DNA from: Corynebacterium freiburgense
GTDB lineage: Bacteria; Actinomycetota; Actinomycetes; Mycobacteriales; Mycobacteriaceae
Length of the DNA: 64,000 nt
Assembly: GCF_030408815.1 (NCBI RefSeq)
Contig: NZ_CP047355.1
Coordinates: forward strand, 248,001 to 312,000
Reading direction: 5' to 3'
Part shown: piece after piece, positions 28,768 through 38,586 of the stretch
Layout of the letters: every line of letters starts with the position of its first letter
Position numbering within the stretch: the first letter of the stretch is position 1
The notes under the pieces: model-generated
The model's input: the letters and a program-made list of their open reading frames with translations, nothing else
Database searches by the model: none
Told to the model about the DNA's origin: nothing
Program-made: the position numbers and the translations under genes

Positions 28768-30123
28768 ATGCGTGTGGCGATTATTGGTGCCGGTCTTGCG
28801 GGGTTGTCGGTGGCGTTCGAGGTTCGTCAATTAGTTCCTGATGCGACGATTGATGTGTTTGAGGCGACAGATCGCATTGGGGGAAAGCTTCGTACTGTTG
28901 CGTTTAATGACGGTCCAACGGATATGGGGGCAGAGGCGTTTTTGGCTATCCGATCTGATGCATTGGAGTTTTTTGAGCAGCTGGGTATTGCTGATCGGGT
29001 TGTGCATGGATCGGGTTTAAGCTCATTGGTGTATTCTGAGGGGGCTTTGCATGATTTGCCACAGGGGCAGATAATGGGGGTCCCGGCCAGCTCTGAGAGT
29101 GTGCGTGCTTTGGTAAGTGCGGAAACTTGTGCGCTTATCGACGCCGAGGCAACCGCCGCCCCAATCGAGTGGCAGGTTGGTGGGGATATGAGTTTGGGGG
29201 AGTTGGTGACTTCTCGGTTTGGGCAGGAGATTACGGACCGTTTGGTCTCGGCACTTTTAGGTGGGGTGTATTCATGCCTGGCTGAGGATCTGGGGGTGCG
29301 GGCTACTATTCCGTTTTTGGCTGCTGCTTTGGATCGGTTGGCTGAGTCGGGTGAACCGGTGACATTATCGGCGGCTGTACGGGGTCTATTGGAACGTCGG
29401 CCGAAGCCTTCGATAAAGTCTGTGTTTGGTGCTTTTGAGGGTGGATATGCCACGTTATACGAGGCATTGGCAGAACAGTCTGGCGCCGATATTCATATTG
29501 ATACTTTTGTAACTTCACTGCAGAAGTATCTTCAGGATTATGATCGCGTTTTGGTGGCTACCCCGGCGCCTACGGCTGCGGTGTTATTTAAGGATGTGTG
29601 CCCTGAGGCATCGGTAGAGTTAAAGCAAGTGCAATTGGCTAGCTCTGTTGTGGTTGGTTTGAAGTTTGATTCTGATGCCGGGTTGCCTGAGCATTCTGGG
29701 GTGTTGGTGGCTGCCGATGCTACCGATGTGAAGGCCAAGGCGTTTACGTTTTCTTCCAAGAAGTGGCCGCATTTGGGGGCGCGGGGTGGGGCGCTGGTTC
29801 GAGTGTCGTTTGGTCGATTTGGTGATGATTCGGCTTTGCGATTGGACGAGGACGAACTTGTTGATATTGCCCTAGATGATTTGCAGACGGTGACTGGTTT
29901 TGATGGCCGGGCTGCGGGTGTTTCGGAGATTTTTGTGCAGCCGTGGTATGGAGGGTTACCAAGGTTTAGTGAGACTCATTTAGATACGGTTGCACGTGTT
30001 CGGGAAGCGCTTGCGGATATTGAGCACGTGGAAGTTGCTGGTGCTTGGGCTGATGGCGTGGGAGTACCTAATGTTATTGCCGGTGCTCGGGCGGCGGCGC
30101 GTCGTTTAGTGTCCGATTCTTAG
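28768..30123 (+). CDS. hemY: Coproporphyrinogen III / protoporphyrinogen oxidase (HemY/CgoX type)
   Basis: A 451-residue FAD-dependent oxidase. The dinucleotide-binding loop is VAIIGAGLAGLSVAFEV at the N-terminus, with GGKLRT after it, and the C-terminal FAD segment VAGAWADGVGVPNVIAGAR. In actinobacteria this enzyme works in the coproporphyrin-dependent branch. It starts three bases after hemE (GAGGAG before the ATG). Confidence 0.94.
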   Translation: MRVAIIGAGLAGLSVAFEVRQLVPDATIDVFEATDRIGGKLRTVAFNDGPTDMGAEAFLAIRSDALEFFEQLGIADRVVHGSGLSSLVYSEGALHDLPQGQIMGVPASSESVRALVSAETCALIDAEATAAPIEWQVGGDMSLGELVTSRFGQEITDRLVSALLGGVYSCLAEDLGVRATIPFLAAALDRLAESGEPVTLSAAVRGLLERRPKPSIKSVFGAFEGGYATLYEALAEQSGADIHIDTFVTSLQKYLQDYDRVLVATPAPTAAVLFKDVCPEASVELKQVQLASSVVVGLKFDSDAGLPEHSGVLVAADATDVKAKAFTFSSKKWPHLGARGGALVRVSFGRFGDDSALRLDEDELVDIALDDLQTVTGFDGRAAGVSEIFVQPWYGGLPRFSETHLDTVARVREALADIEHVEVAGAWADGVGVPNVIAGARAAARRLVSDS

Positions 30124-30134
30124 TGGTGCCCCAA

Positions 30135-30140
30135 TAGAAT
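30135..30140 (+). promoter_or_regulatory. Candidate -10 element for hemL
   Basis: TAGAAT ends seven bases before the ATG at 30148, as expected for a leaderless transcript, and lies just after the hemY stop. It suggests an internal promoter within the haem operon. Based on sequence only. Confidence 0.45.
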
Positions 30141-30147
30141 GAGGATT

Positions 30148-31464
30148 ATGACTTCTTCCCCTACTTCTGCTTATACCCAGCATTCTGCTGAGTGTTTTGA
30201 TCGTGCCCGGGCGGTTATTCCGGGTGGTGTGAATTCTCCGGTACGGGCTTTTGGCTCGGTTGGGGGCCAGGCTAGGTTTATTGCGAGTGCGAAGGGTAGC
30301 CGCCTGGTTGATGTGGATGGCAATGAGTATGTGGATCTGTTTTGCTCGTGGGGTCCAATGCTTATGGGTAATGCTCACCCGGAGATTGTCGCGGCAGTGA
30401 CGGAAGCGGCGTCGAAAGGCTTGTCGTTTGGGGCACCAACCATGGGGGAGGTTGAGCTGGCGGAGTTGATTATTTCGCGTACCAGCGTGGATGAGGTCCG
30501 CTTAGTGAATTCCGGGACGGAAGCAACCATGTCTGCGGTGCGGTTGGCACGTGGGTTTACGGAGCGTTCGAAAATCCTGAAGTTCGAGGGCTGCTATCAC
30601 GGGCATGTGGATGCGTTATTGGTGAGTGCGGGTTCCGGTGTTGCTACGTTTTCATTGCCGGATACCCCCGGCGTGACAGGCACGACGGCGCGGGACACAA
30701 TTGTCGTTCCTTACAATGATATTGCTGCGGTGCAGCGCGCATTTGATGAGCATCCCGACGAGATTGCCTGCATTATTACTGAGGCAGCGGCAGGCAATAT
30801 GGGTACGGTAGCTCCACTGCCTGGGTTTAATGCGAAGTTAAAAGAGATCGCACACGCGCATGGGGCATTGCTGATTTTGGATGAAGTCATGACGGGTTTT
30901 CGCACATCAGCGCAAGGTTGGTATGGCATTGATGGTGTGGCTGGCGACCTTACAACCTTTGGCAAAGTGGTTTCCGGAGGGTTACCGGCGGCCGCGTTTG
31001 GTGGGCGTCGAGAAATTATGGAGTATTTGGCGCCGCAGGGGCCGGTGTATCAGGCGGGCACATTGTCAGGTAATCCTGTTGCGGTTGCGGCGGGCTTGGC
31101 ATCATTACGGCTAGCGACGCCCGAAGTGTATGCGACCGTAGATAAGCATGCGGATACGCTATCCAAACTTGTAAGCGAAGCATTGGCCCGTGAGGGGGTA
31201 GTGCATAATATCCAACGCGCTTCGAATATGTTGTCGGTTCGCTTTGCGGCTGGTAAAGGGCATAATTTTGCGGATATGAAAGCTGCAGAAACCTTCCGGT
31301 TTGCACCTTTCTTCCATGCCCTGTTGGATAACGGTGTGTTTGTTTCACCATCGGTATTTGAAACTTGGTTTGTATCGAGTGCCCTTACCGATAGTGATTT
31401 CGAAAAGATTGAGGCGGCGCTTATTCCTGCCGCACGAGCAGCTGCCGCCGCAAAGGAGCACTAA
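30148..31464 (+). CDS. hemL: Glutamate-1-semialdehyde 2,1-aminomutase
   Basis: A 438-residue PLP enzyme making 5-aminolevulinate, the second step after Hem[29 protein letters not shown], the [12 protein letters not shown] cofactor Asp region and [11 protein letters not shown] with the PLP lysine are present. I use the ATG at 30148 because of the -10 hexamer just upstream; an in-frame ATG at 30139 is possible. Confidence 0.96.
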   Translation: MTSSPTSAYTQHSAECFDRARAVIPGGVNSPVRAFGSVGGQARFIASAKGSRLVDVDGNEYVDLFCSWGPMLMGNAHPEIVAAVTEAASKGLSFGAPTMGEVELAELIISRTSVDEVRLVNSGTEATMSAVRLARGFTERSKILKFEGCYHGHVDALLVSAGSGVATFSLPDTPGVTGTTARDTIVVPYNDIAAVQRAFDEHPDEIACIITEAAAGNMGTVAPLPGFNAKLKEIAHAHGALLILDEVMTGFRTSAQGWYGIDGVAGDLTTFGKVVSGGLPAAAFGGRREIMEYLAPQGPVYQAGTLSGNPVAVAAGLASLRLATPEVYATVDKHADTLSKLVSEALAREGVVHNIQRASNMLSVRFAAGKGHNFADMKAAETFRFAPFFHALLDNGVFVSPSVFETWFVSSALTDSDFEKIEAALIPAARAAAAAKEH

Positions 31465-32073
31465 ATGAGCCGCACTATCGTTCACCTTGTCCGGCATGGT
31501 GAGGTATATAACCCAGATAAAATCCTGTATGGCAGGATCCCGGGGTACCATCTTTCTGCTCGTGGGCGTAGCCAAGCTGCCGCAACGGCAAAAAGTTTTG
31601 CGGGGCATTCGGTGCGGTTTTTAGCGTCGTCTCCGTTGCAGCGTGCGCTGGAAACCTCGGAACCTTTTGCGGAAGTCACGGGCCTAGAGCCCGAAATTGA
31701 CCATGATCTCTTGGAAGCTGGAAACCAGTTCGAAGGGCTACGGGTTCGGGGAGTACGTTCGCAATTGTGGAGCCCAAAGTATTGGCCGCTTATGAAAAAT
31801 CCTCTGTTGCCCAGTTGGGGCGAGCATTATGAGGATATTTGTCGGCGGATGATGGTTGCGGTAAAACGTGCCCGGCTCAAGGCAGAAGGTGGGGAAGCTA
31901 TTCTGGTAACTCACCAATTGCCTATTGTCTGTGTGCAGCGACGGGTACGGGGGTTGCCGCTTGCTCATAATCCATCCGCTCGTCAGTGTGAATTGGCAAG
32001 TGTGACATCGCTGGTGTTCCTAGATAATGACATCACAGATATTTTCTATTCTGAGCCTGCCAGGGAGATCTAA
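31465..32073 (+). CDS. Histidine phosphatase family protein
   Basis: A 202-residue phosphoglycerate mutase-like phosphatase. The phosphohistidine motif is HLVRHGEVYNP (residues 7-17), and the second histidine is in LVTHQLPIV. The substrate is unknown; GpmB-like proteins occupy this place in mycobacteria (Rv0525). It abuts hemL and its stop overlaps the next start as TAATG, so the operon is tightly coupled. Confidence 0.9.
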   Translation: MSRTIVHLVRHGEVYNPDKILYGRIPGYHLSARGRSQAAATAKSFAGHSVRFLASSPLQRALETSEPFAEVTGLEPEIDHDLLEAGNQFEGLRVRGVRSQLWSPKYWPLMKNPLLPSWGEHYEDICRRMMVAVKRARLKAEGGEAILVTHQLPIVCVQRRVRGLPLAHNPSARQCELASVTSLVFLDNDITDIFYSEPAREI

Positions 32074-32666
32074 TGAACCGAAAGTCCAGTATTGTCGCCG
32101 CCATTGCGGCAATGGCTTTAGGCGTTGCCGGGTGTAGTGCTGATCAAACAGCCGGACAGGATGCTGTTGCAATTGGCGGAACCTGGACTTTTGTTTCCCC
32201 TGGCGGGAAAACAGAAATCACCTATCCAGCCGAAGAACGCAAACCTATCGCACAATTTTCTGGGGAAAGTCTGCAAGACCCAGATAAGAAAATCTCATTG
32301 CAGGATTTTCAAGGCAAGGTCGTGGTAATCAATGCTTGGGGCCAATGGTGTGCCCCTTGCCGGAGTGAATCCGATGATCTGCAGGAAGTACATGAAGCCT
32401 TGGGAGATCAAGGCACGGTATTAGGCATTAATGTGCGGGATTTTAATGCGGATGCGGCACGCGATTTTACTGAGGATAATGGCTTAACCTACCCGAGTAT
32501 TTATGATCCGCCCTTTAAAACCGCTGGCGCTATGGGCGGAGTTCCGGCGTCCGTGATTCCCACCACGATTGTTTTGGACAAACAGCACCGTCCAGCTGCG
32601 GTATTTTTACGTGAGGTTACCGCTAAGGATGTCCTCGCTATCACCGAGCCGTTATTAAAGGAGTAA
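32073..32666 (+). CDS. ccsX: TlpA/ResA-like thiol-disulfide lipoprotein (cytochrome c maturation)
   Basis: A 197-residue exported lipoprotein. The signal ends in the lipobox GVAGC with lipidated Cys21. The thioredoxin-fold domain has the WCAPC active site and a cis-proline in VIPTT. It probably keeps apocytochrome c cysteines reduced for haem attachment, receiving electrons from the next gene's product, CcdA. Confidence 0.92.
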   Translation: MNRKSSIVAAIAAMALGVAGCSADQTAGQDAVAIGGTWTFVSPGGKTEITYPAEERKPIAQFSGESLQDPDKKISLQDFQGKVVVINAWGQWCAPCRSESDDLQEVHEALGDQGTVLGINVRDFNADAARDFTEDNGLTYPSIYDPPFKTAGAMGGVPASVIPTTIVLDKQHRPAAVFLREVTAKDVLAITEPLLKE

Positions 32667-32668
32667 TA

Positions 32669-33445
32669 GTGGCGGAGTATTTCGCTGATGTCGCCGGACA
32701 GGGTCCTTTGCTTCTGGCTTTGGGTGCGGCGATGCTGGCTGGTTTGGTATCGTTTGCAAGCCCGTGCGTGGTGCCATTAGTGCCAGGCTATATGTCTTAT
32801 TTGGCAAGTGTTGTGGGCGCCTCGGTTGCGTTTGAAGGTGAGCAAGTGCGAGTTACCCGAAGGCGCCGTGTTGCGGGTGCGGCATTGTTATTTGTCGCCG
32901 GTTTTACAGTGGTGTTTGTGCTTGCTACCGCAACGGTGTTTGGGGCTATTCAAGCATTAACACTAAATGCGGAGATATTGCAGCGCATTGGGGGAGTGGT
33001 GACCATTCTTATGGGCTTGGTGTTTATGGGAGCCGTACCTATGTTGCAAACGGAGCATAGGTTTAAGCCAAAAATGGTGTCTACTTGGTTGGGGGCGCCG
33101 CTATTGGGCGGGGTATTTGCGCTGGGGTGGACACCGTGTTTAGGGCCAACACTAGCAGCGATTATTTCAGTGTCTGCTGGTACTGAAGGCATGACTGCGG
33201 CGCGGGGTGTTGTGCTGATTATTGCGTATTGTTTGGGCTTGGGGATTCCGTTTATTTTGGCAGCATTGGGTTCGGCGCGTGCAATGGGTACGGTTGGGTG
33301 GTTGCGGAAGTATTCGCATCGGTTACAGGTTATTGGTGGCATTGCGCTGGTTATTGTTGGTTTGTCTTTGGTGACAGGCCAGTGGGCGGTGTTTATTTCC
33401 TGGGTTCGTCAATGGACCGTGGAATTTGGCGCCACATTGATTTAG
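32669..33445 (+). CDS. ccdA: Cytochrome c biogenesis protein CcdA
   Basis: A 258-residue membrane protein with six hydrophobic segments. The paired cysteines that carry electrons across the membrane are in SFASPCVVPLVPGY and GWTPCLGPTL. It begins with GTG two bases after the thioredoxin-like gene. Confidence 0.94.
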   Translation: MAEYFADVAGQGPLLLALGAAMLAGLVSFASPCVVPLVPGYMSYLASVVGASVAFEGEQVRVTRRRRVAGAALLFVAGFTVVFVLATATVFGAIQALTLNAEILQRIGGVVTILMGLVFMGAVPMLQTEHRFKPKMVSTWLGAPLLGGVFALGWTPCLGPTLAAIISVSAGTEGMTAARGVVLIIAYCLGLGIPFILAALGSARAMGTVGWLRKYSHRLQVIGGIALVIVGLSLVTGQWAVFISWVRQWTVEFGATLI

Positions 33446-33454
33446 GAGGAAATA

Positions 33455-35017
33455 GTGCAATACATTCTTCGTGGATGGCGCTGGCTAACCAGTATGCGCA
33501 CTGCGCTAGTGCTGCTGTTTTTGCTGGCTTTAGGCGCAATCCCTGGTGCACTATTGCCGCAGCGATCGCTCAATGAATCGAAAGTCATTGAATATATAGC
33601 TAATAATGGTAAGACCGCTGAAATTTACGATAAATTGCAGCTGTTTGATGTTTTTAGTTCTTCATGGTTTACGGCCATCTATGTGCTGCTGTTTATTTCC
33701 CTTATTGGTTGTATTCTGCCGCGCTCATGGGAGCACTATAAGGCGATGCAAACTCCACCAGTGCGCGGGCCAAAACGCCTTGATCGCCTGCCATTGAGCA
33801 ATACCACGCTTAGCGACGCCCCGATAGAAGAGCTTACGAAACGGGCTCGGAGTTTGCTGCCCAGATGGAAAATAGCAACCTATAACCCAGAAGAGGACCG
33901 TGATGGCGCGGCGTCGATAAGCGCCGAAAAAGGCTACGCCCGTGAGTTCTATAACCTGGTATTCCACCTGGGACTGGTAGGCATCTTAGTGAGCGTGGGG
34001 CTGGGCAGAATGCTTTACTATGAAGGGCAAGTCATTGTGGTTGCTGGTACAGAAAACTCGCAATTCTGCAATACCGCTGTAGCCAACTTTGATTCATTTC
34101 GCGCCGGGGCGCTAGTTGACGGCACAAACCTCCACCCATTCTGTATAGATGTACATGATTTCTCGGCAGACTACTTGCCAAATGGGCAAGCCGAGCAATT
34201 CAACTCAAATGTGAGTTGGACTGCAGACATATTTTCGGATCCCGAAAGTTGGGAACCGTACCAACTACAAGTCAACCATCCGTTACGTATTGCAGGTGAC
34301 CGAATCTACCTGCAAGGACACGGATTCGCCCCAGAAGTCACAGTGACATGGCCGAATGGGGAAAAGCGCACTCATACGGTGCAATTCCGCCCAGACGATC
34401 CAACGTACTTCCTATCGTCTGGAGTGATGCGCTTTGATCCGCCCGCCGGAATGTATCCCGATCTTATGGAACGGCGCCAACATCAAATTGCTATCCAAGG
34501 CCTTTTTGCGCCAACAGCACATTGGACCGGTGAAAAAGGTGAACTGTTGTCCTCTTCCTATCCAGCAATGCGTGATCCGGCAATCGCTATTGATGTGTAC
34601 CGCGGTGATGCTGGGCTCGATACTGGGCGGGGGCAATCCCTTTTTAGTCTTGATCCGGGGCTCTTGCATTCTGGGCAACTGCAAAAACTCGAACGCGTCA
34701 ATTTGAGTGTTGGAGAATCGGTCACTTTGGATGACGGGACCAAAATAACTTTCGATGGTGCAAAAGAATTTGCGAATCTTCAGGTAAGTCATGACCCCAC
34801 GCAAATATGGGTTCTACTTGCAACAGTGCTGACATTGGTTGGTTTAATTGGCTCGGTAAGCGTTAAACGTCGCCGAATTTGGGTTCGTTTCTATCCAGAA
34901 GATAAGGGGACTCGAGTGGTGACGGCTGGCCTTGCCAGAACAGACCGAGCGGGATGGGGCGATGAGTACCAAGAATTCCACCGTAAGCTGCTAGGACTTC
35001 CAGAAGAAGAAGAGTAG
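33455..35017 (+). CDS. resB: Cytochrome c biogenesis protein ResB
   Basis: A 520-residue System II haem-delivery subunit. Three membrane segments lie in the first 190 residues (including LLFLLALGAIPGALLPQRS, with the typical LPQ motif), followed by a large extracytoplasmic domain and a final helix near 450-470. AGGAGGAAA precedes the GTG start. It works with the CcsA protein encoded next. Confidence 0.94.
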   Translation: MQYILRGWRWLTSMRTALVLLFLLALGAIPGALLPQRSLNESKVIEYIANNGKTAEIYDKLQLFDVFSSSWFTAIYVLLFISLIGCILPRSWEHYKAMQTPPVRGPKRLDRLPLSNTTLSDAPIEELTKRARSLLPRWKIATYNPEEDRDGAASISAEKGYAREFYNLVFHLGLVGILVSVGLGRMLYYEGQVIVVAGTENSQFCNTAVANFDSFRAGALVDGTNLHPFCIDVHDFSADYLPNGQAEQFNSNVSWTADIFSDPESWEPYQLQVNHPLRIAGDRIYLQGHGFAPEVTVTWPNGEKRTHTVQFRPDDPTYFLSSGVMRFDPPAGMYPDLMERRQHQIAIQGLFAPTAHWTGEKGELLSSSYPAMRDPAIAIDVYRGDAGLDTGRGQSLFSLDPGLLHSGQLQKLERVNLSVGESVTLDDGTKITFDGAKEFANLQVSHDPTQIWVLLATVLTLVGLIGSVSVKRRRIWVRFYPEDKGTRVVTAGLARTDRAGWGDEYQEFHRKLLGLPEEEE

Positions 35018-35026
35018 GGTTTATCC

Positions 35027-35890
35027 ATGCCAATCAATCAGACATATGCCAACTTCTCTGACCTGTCGTATAAAACGGCAGTGTTGGTGTATACGTTCGC
35101 TCTTGTGATGTCGTTAGTGTCATACACCCGCAGTTCCGAAAAAACTGCCGGTATGACTCAAACGCTTATTTGGTTGGGGCTGATTATTCACGGAGTGAGC
35201 GTAGTGCTCCGTGGATTATCAGCTAATCGATTCCCTTGGGGAAACCTCTATGAATATGTGGCAACTACGACACTGATTGCTATGGCGGTGGCTGCGTTTA
35301 TTATTCAAAAACGCGAACTCCGCGCTTTATGGCCGTGGATCCTCACCCCCGTGCTTGCCCTTTTGTTCTATAACGGCACCGTTTTATATTCCGAATCCGC
35401 GCCGGTTGTTCCAGCGCTTCGATCTTTCTGGCTTCCATTCCATGTATCTGTGGTATCCATTGGTGCGGGTGTTGGTTTGATCTCCGGTGCAGCGTCCCTG
35501 GCATATATTCTGCGAAATAAGCAGCCCCAAGGGGAAGAAACGGGGATCTTCGGGAAACTTGCAAAACCTCTGCCAAGTGCGAAAACCCTAGATATGGTGG
35601 CATACCGCTGCGGCATTTGGGCACTCCCAGTTTTTGGCCTTGGTATTGTGTTGGGCGCTTTATGGGCAGAGGCCGCATGGGGTCGATTCTGGGGATGGGA
35701 TCCTAAAGAAACTGTGTCATTTGTGACCTGGATGCTTTATGCCGCCTACCTTCATGCTCGTTCAACTGCCGGTTGGCTTGCTGAGAAATCGGCATGGATT
35801 AATGTTCTGGCGTTTGCAACAATGGTGTTTAATCTCTTCTTTATTAATCAAGTTGTTTCGGGATTGCATTCGTATGCAGGACTAAACTAG
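35027..35890 (+). CDS. ccsA: Cytochrome c biogenesis protein CcsA (also named CcsB)
   Basis: A 287-residue membrane protein of the haem-handling family. The tryptophan-rich WWD-type motif reads WGRFWGWDPKETVSFVTW, and conserved histidines flank it. About eight hydrophobic segments are visible. It joins haem to apocytochrome with ResB. It closes the hemE-to-ccsA run and is followed after five bases by the K+ channel gene. Confidence 0.94.
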   Translation: MPINQTYANFSDLSYKTAVLVYTFALVMSLVSYTRSSEKTAGMTQTLIWLGLIIHGVSVVLRGLSANRFPWGNLYEYVATTTLIAMAVAAFIIQKRELRALWPWILTPVLALLFYNGTVLYSESAPVVPALRSFWLPFHVSVVSIGAGVGLISGAASLAYILRNKQPQGEETGIFGKLAKPLPSAKTLDMVAYRCGIWALPVFGLGIVLGALWAEAAWGRFWGWDPKETVSFVTWMLYAAYLHARSTAGWLAEKSAWINVLAFATMVFNLFFINQVVSGLHSYAGLN

Positions 35891-35895
35891 GGCAC

Positions 35896-36675
35896 ATGCC
35901 TTATCTTCAAACCTCTCTTGGAATTCTCCGGGAAATTTTTAATCCGGAGATCCCGCCAGAGGCCACGGCACGCGAGCGTTGGGAACGACGTGTTGAAGGC
36001 CCAATGCTGGTGCTTTCTTTAGTGTTTTTAGGTTTTTATCTTTGGTCTTCGCTAGAGCTAGGAAATGTCAAAATTGCAGATGCTGGCCTATGGTGCATTT
36101 GGGCAGCATTTGCGATTGATTATTTGGTTCGCTTTGCTTTAGCAGAGAAGAAAATGCAGTGGTTTTTCCGGCATCCGCATGAATTAGTATTAGTGATTCT
36201 GCCGATGTTCCGGCCACTGCGGGTATTGCGTTTAGTAAGTATATTGTTGGTGTTCCAGCGATTCGCTGCTGCGAATATTCGTGTCACAGTGGCGCTATAT
36301 ACAGTGGTAACAACCTTACTTATCTTGCTTATTGGATCATTAACACTATATGCGGCAGAGCGGAATGTTGCGCACTCTGAAGTGCATACATATTGGGATG
36401 CGCTGTGGTGGTCCGTAGTTACAGTGACAACAGTGGGATACGGAGATATCGCCCCGGTTACTGTTGAAGGCCGCCTGGCCGCTGCATTACTAATGCTTGG
36501 TGGTATTGGCCTGGTGGGTGTGGTAACTGCCTCTGCAGTTTCTTGGTTGGCGCAGCAGATTGAGCAAACTGAACGTTCTGGGGAGGCCGTTATTCTTCAA
36601 GAATTGCAAAAGCTGCGTGAGGAAACCGCAGCTTTACGTGAAGAAGTGGCCAAACTCCGAGAACGTGAAATTTAA
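35896..36675 (+). CDS. Potassium channel family protein
   Basis: A 259-residue ion channel with about six hydrophobic segments, including a short arginine-containing S4-like helix (PLRVLRLVSILLVFQRF). The pore selectivity filter TVGYGD is clear, in VVTVTTVGYGDIAPV. The C-terminus is a charged coiled coil (LQELQKLREETAALREEV) that may tetramerise. It ends four bases into the convergent ribbon-helix-helix gene. Ligand and gating are unknown. Confidence 0.9.
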   Translation: MPYLQTSLGILREIFNPEIPPEATARERWERRVEGPMLVLSLVFLGFYLWSSLELGNVKIADAGLWCIWAAFAIDYLVRFALAEKKMQWFFRHPHELVLVILPMFRPLRVLRLVSILLVFQRFAAANIRVTVALYTVVTTLLILLIGSLTLYAAERNVAHSEVHTYWDALWWSVVTVTTVGYGDIAPVTVEGRLAAALLMLGGIGLVGVVTASAVSWLAQQIEQTERSGEAVILQELQKLREETAALREEVAKLREREI

Positions 36676-36887
36676 ACAAAATCTACAATGCGTGCTTTAC
36701 CATCGCGGTCTTTAATAATTACATTCGACCCCGAAGCAACCGCATTATCTACATATGAAGCGATTCGTAATAACCGCAATAACGCGCCAGTACGGTGTGT
36801 GCCATCGCGTTTTGCAATGGTGCCGATCATATCCACCACTTCTGCCGGCATGTTTACTGTTACCCGAGTCTGTGCAGTGTTTGACAT
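36672..36887 (-). CDS. Small ribbon-helix-helix-like protein
   Basis: A 71-residue protein. TRVTVNMPAEVVDMI resembles the beta strand and first helix of ribbon-helix-helix DNA-binding proteins. The ATG has AGAGGAAC upstream. Its stop codon overlaps that of the channel gene on the other strand. It could be an antitoxin-like regulator, but no toxin is adjacent. Confidence 0.75.
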   Translation of the reverse strand: MSNTAQTRVTVNMPAEVVDMIGTIAKRDGTHRTGALLRLLRIASYVDNAVASGSNVIIKDRDGKARIVDFV

Positions 36888-36995
36888 ATGCTGTTCCTCT
36901 CTCAGTCGGTGGCAGTAATTCTACTTATTCGACAGGCGCATCAACAGTCCCAATTTTATTTGTACAAAACTGATAAATAGAAAAAGGTGAATTTC

Positions 36996-37994
36996 ATGAG
37001 CGGTAGGATGGGCACTATGCGAGTACTCGTAACCGGTGGTGCCGGATTTATAGGATCTAATTTTGTTCATCGTTCCCTTGCTCGCGATATAGAAATTACC
37101 GTGCTCGATAAAATGACGTATGCAGCAAATCCAGAAAACCTTAAAGGAACTGGAGTGCGCCTTGTGGAAGGGGATATATGCAGCTCAGAGCTTGTTGAAG
37201 ATTTGGTTGCGCAAAATGATCTTGTCGTGCACTTCGCCGCTGAGAGTCACAACGATAATTCATTACGCGACCCCTTAGCGTTTGTAAGAACAAACATAGA
37301 AGGCACTGTAAATTTAATAAAATCTTGTGCACGACACGGCGTGAGATTCCACCATATTTCCACAGATGAGGTATATGGAGATTTATCTTTTACGGACCCC
37401 TCACGTTTTACCCCCGATACCCCCTATAACCCTTCGAGCCCTTACTCTGCGTCGAAGGCCGCAAGCGACCATATGGTCCGGGCTTGGGTGCGTTCGTATG
37501 GTTTACAGGCCACTCTTAGCAATTGCTCTAATAATTATGGGCCACGGCAACATCCCGAGAAATTTATTCCTAGGCAAATACTCAATCTTCTTCATGGTCG
37601 CCCAGCGCGGCTCTATGGTAGTGGTAATAATATTCGAGATTGGATCCATGTGGACGACCATAATGATGCGGTCTGGACGATTATTGAGCGGGGAGAAATT
37701 GGAAAGACATATCTTATTGGTGCAGACGGTGAACGTTCCAATAAAGATGTGGTGTACCAACTTCAAACGCTGATTGGTGGTGACGTTGTACATGTCACGG
37801 ACCGTCCGGGGCATGATCGTCGATACGCAATTGATCCTGCCAGTACCCGAGCCCTGGGGTGGCGGCCGCAGCGGACATTTGAAGAGGGGCTCGCGGAAAC
37901 TGTGGAGTGGTACCGGGCACATCCGCAATGGTGGCGCGAGTCCTTTGCAGCAGCCGAAAAAACCTACGCTCAGCACGAAGAAATACTCCATTAA
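36996..37994 (+). CDS. rmlB: dTDP-glucose 4,6-dehydratase
   Basis: About 332 residues. A short-chain dehydrogenase-fold enzyme for the second step of dTDP-rhamnose synthesis. VLVTGGAGFIGSNF binds NAD, ISTDEVYG and the YSASKAASD catalytic Tyr-Lys are present, followed by NCSNNYGPRQ. I take the ATG at 36996, eight bases after AAAAAGG; ATG 37017 is an alternative. dTDP-rhamnose builds the arabinogalactan linker in these bacteria. Confidence 0.94.
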   Translation: MSGRMGTMRVLVTGGAGFIGSNFVHRSLARDIEITVLDKMTYAANPENLKGTGVRLVEGDICSSELVEDLVAQNDLVVHFAAESHNDNSLRDPLAFVRTNIEGTVNLIKSCARHGVRFHHISTDEVYGDLSFTDPSRFTPDTPYNPSSPYSASKAASDHMVRAWVRSYGLQATLSNCSNNYGPRQHPEKFIPRQILNLLHGRPARLYGSGNNIRDWIHVDDHNDAVWTIIERGEIGKTYLIGADGERSNKDVVYQLQTLIGGDVVHVTDRPGHDRRYAIDPASTRALGWRPQRTFEEGLAETVEWYRAHPQWWRESFAAAEKTYAQHEEILH

Positions 37995-38004
37995 ACTGAT
38001 ATCT

Positions 38005-38586
38005 ATGCTGCGCGAACTTGAACTCCCTGGAGTATATGTAAACGAACCTGTGTGCCATTCGGATCAAAGAGGTACATTCCATGAATGGTTCCGTGCAGAG
38101 GAATTTCAATCAGCGCTCGGATACAGGTTTGAATTGCGTCAAGCCAATATGAGTACGTCTACGGCGGGGGTATTGCGTGGAATGCATTATGCAGAAGTGC
38201 CGCCAGGACAGGCAAAATTTGTGATCTGTCCTGTTGGGCGAATTTTAGACATTGTTGTAGATATTCGCACTGGTTCTCCAACTTTTGGTAAGCATATTGC
38301 GGTGGAGCTTTCGGAGCAGCAGCGAAATGGAATGTTTATTCCAATTGGATTTGCGCATGGGTTCCTCGCGCTTGAAGACTCCACCGTGGCATACCTCACC
38401 ACGGCTGAATACTCACCGCAAACCGAACACACAATCACACCGTTTGATACTAATTTGGCGCTCCCATGGCCTGAAGGTGACCACATACTCTCCCCGCGCG
38501 ACACTGCAGCCGCAACGCTTTTCGACGCCCCACTGCCCACATATGCTGCCTGTTTAGCGTATGAACAAACCCTGCGGGAGGCGTAA
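38005..38586 (+). CDS. rmlC: dTDP-4-dehydrorhamnose 3,5-epimerase
   Basis: A 193-residue cupin epimerase for the third step. [30 protein letters not shown] and [12 protein letters not shown] carry the family residues. The ATG at 38005 lies ten bases after rmlB; the longer open frame overlaps it. In C. glutamicum RmlC and RmlD are fused (from memory); here the protein ends after the RmlC domain. The stop overlaps the rmlA start. Confidence 0.93.
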   Translation: MLRELELPGVYVNEPVCHSDQRGTFHEWFRAEEFQSALGYRFELRQANMSTSTAGVLRGMHYAEVPPGQAKFVICPVGRILDIVVDIRTGSPTFGKHIAVELSEQQRNGMFIPIGFAHGFLALEDSTVAYLTTAEYSPQTEHTITPFDTNLALPWPEGDHILSPRDTAAATLFDAPLPTYAACLAYEQTLREA

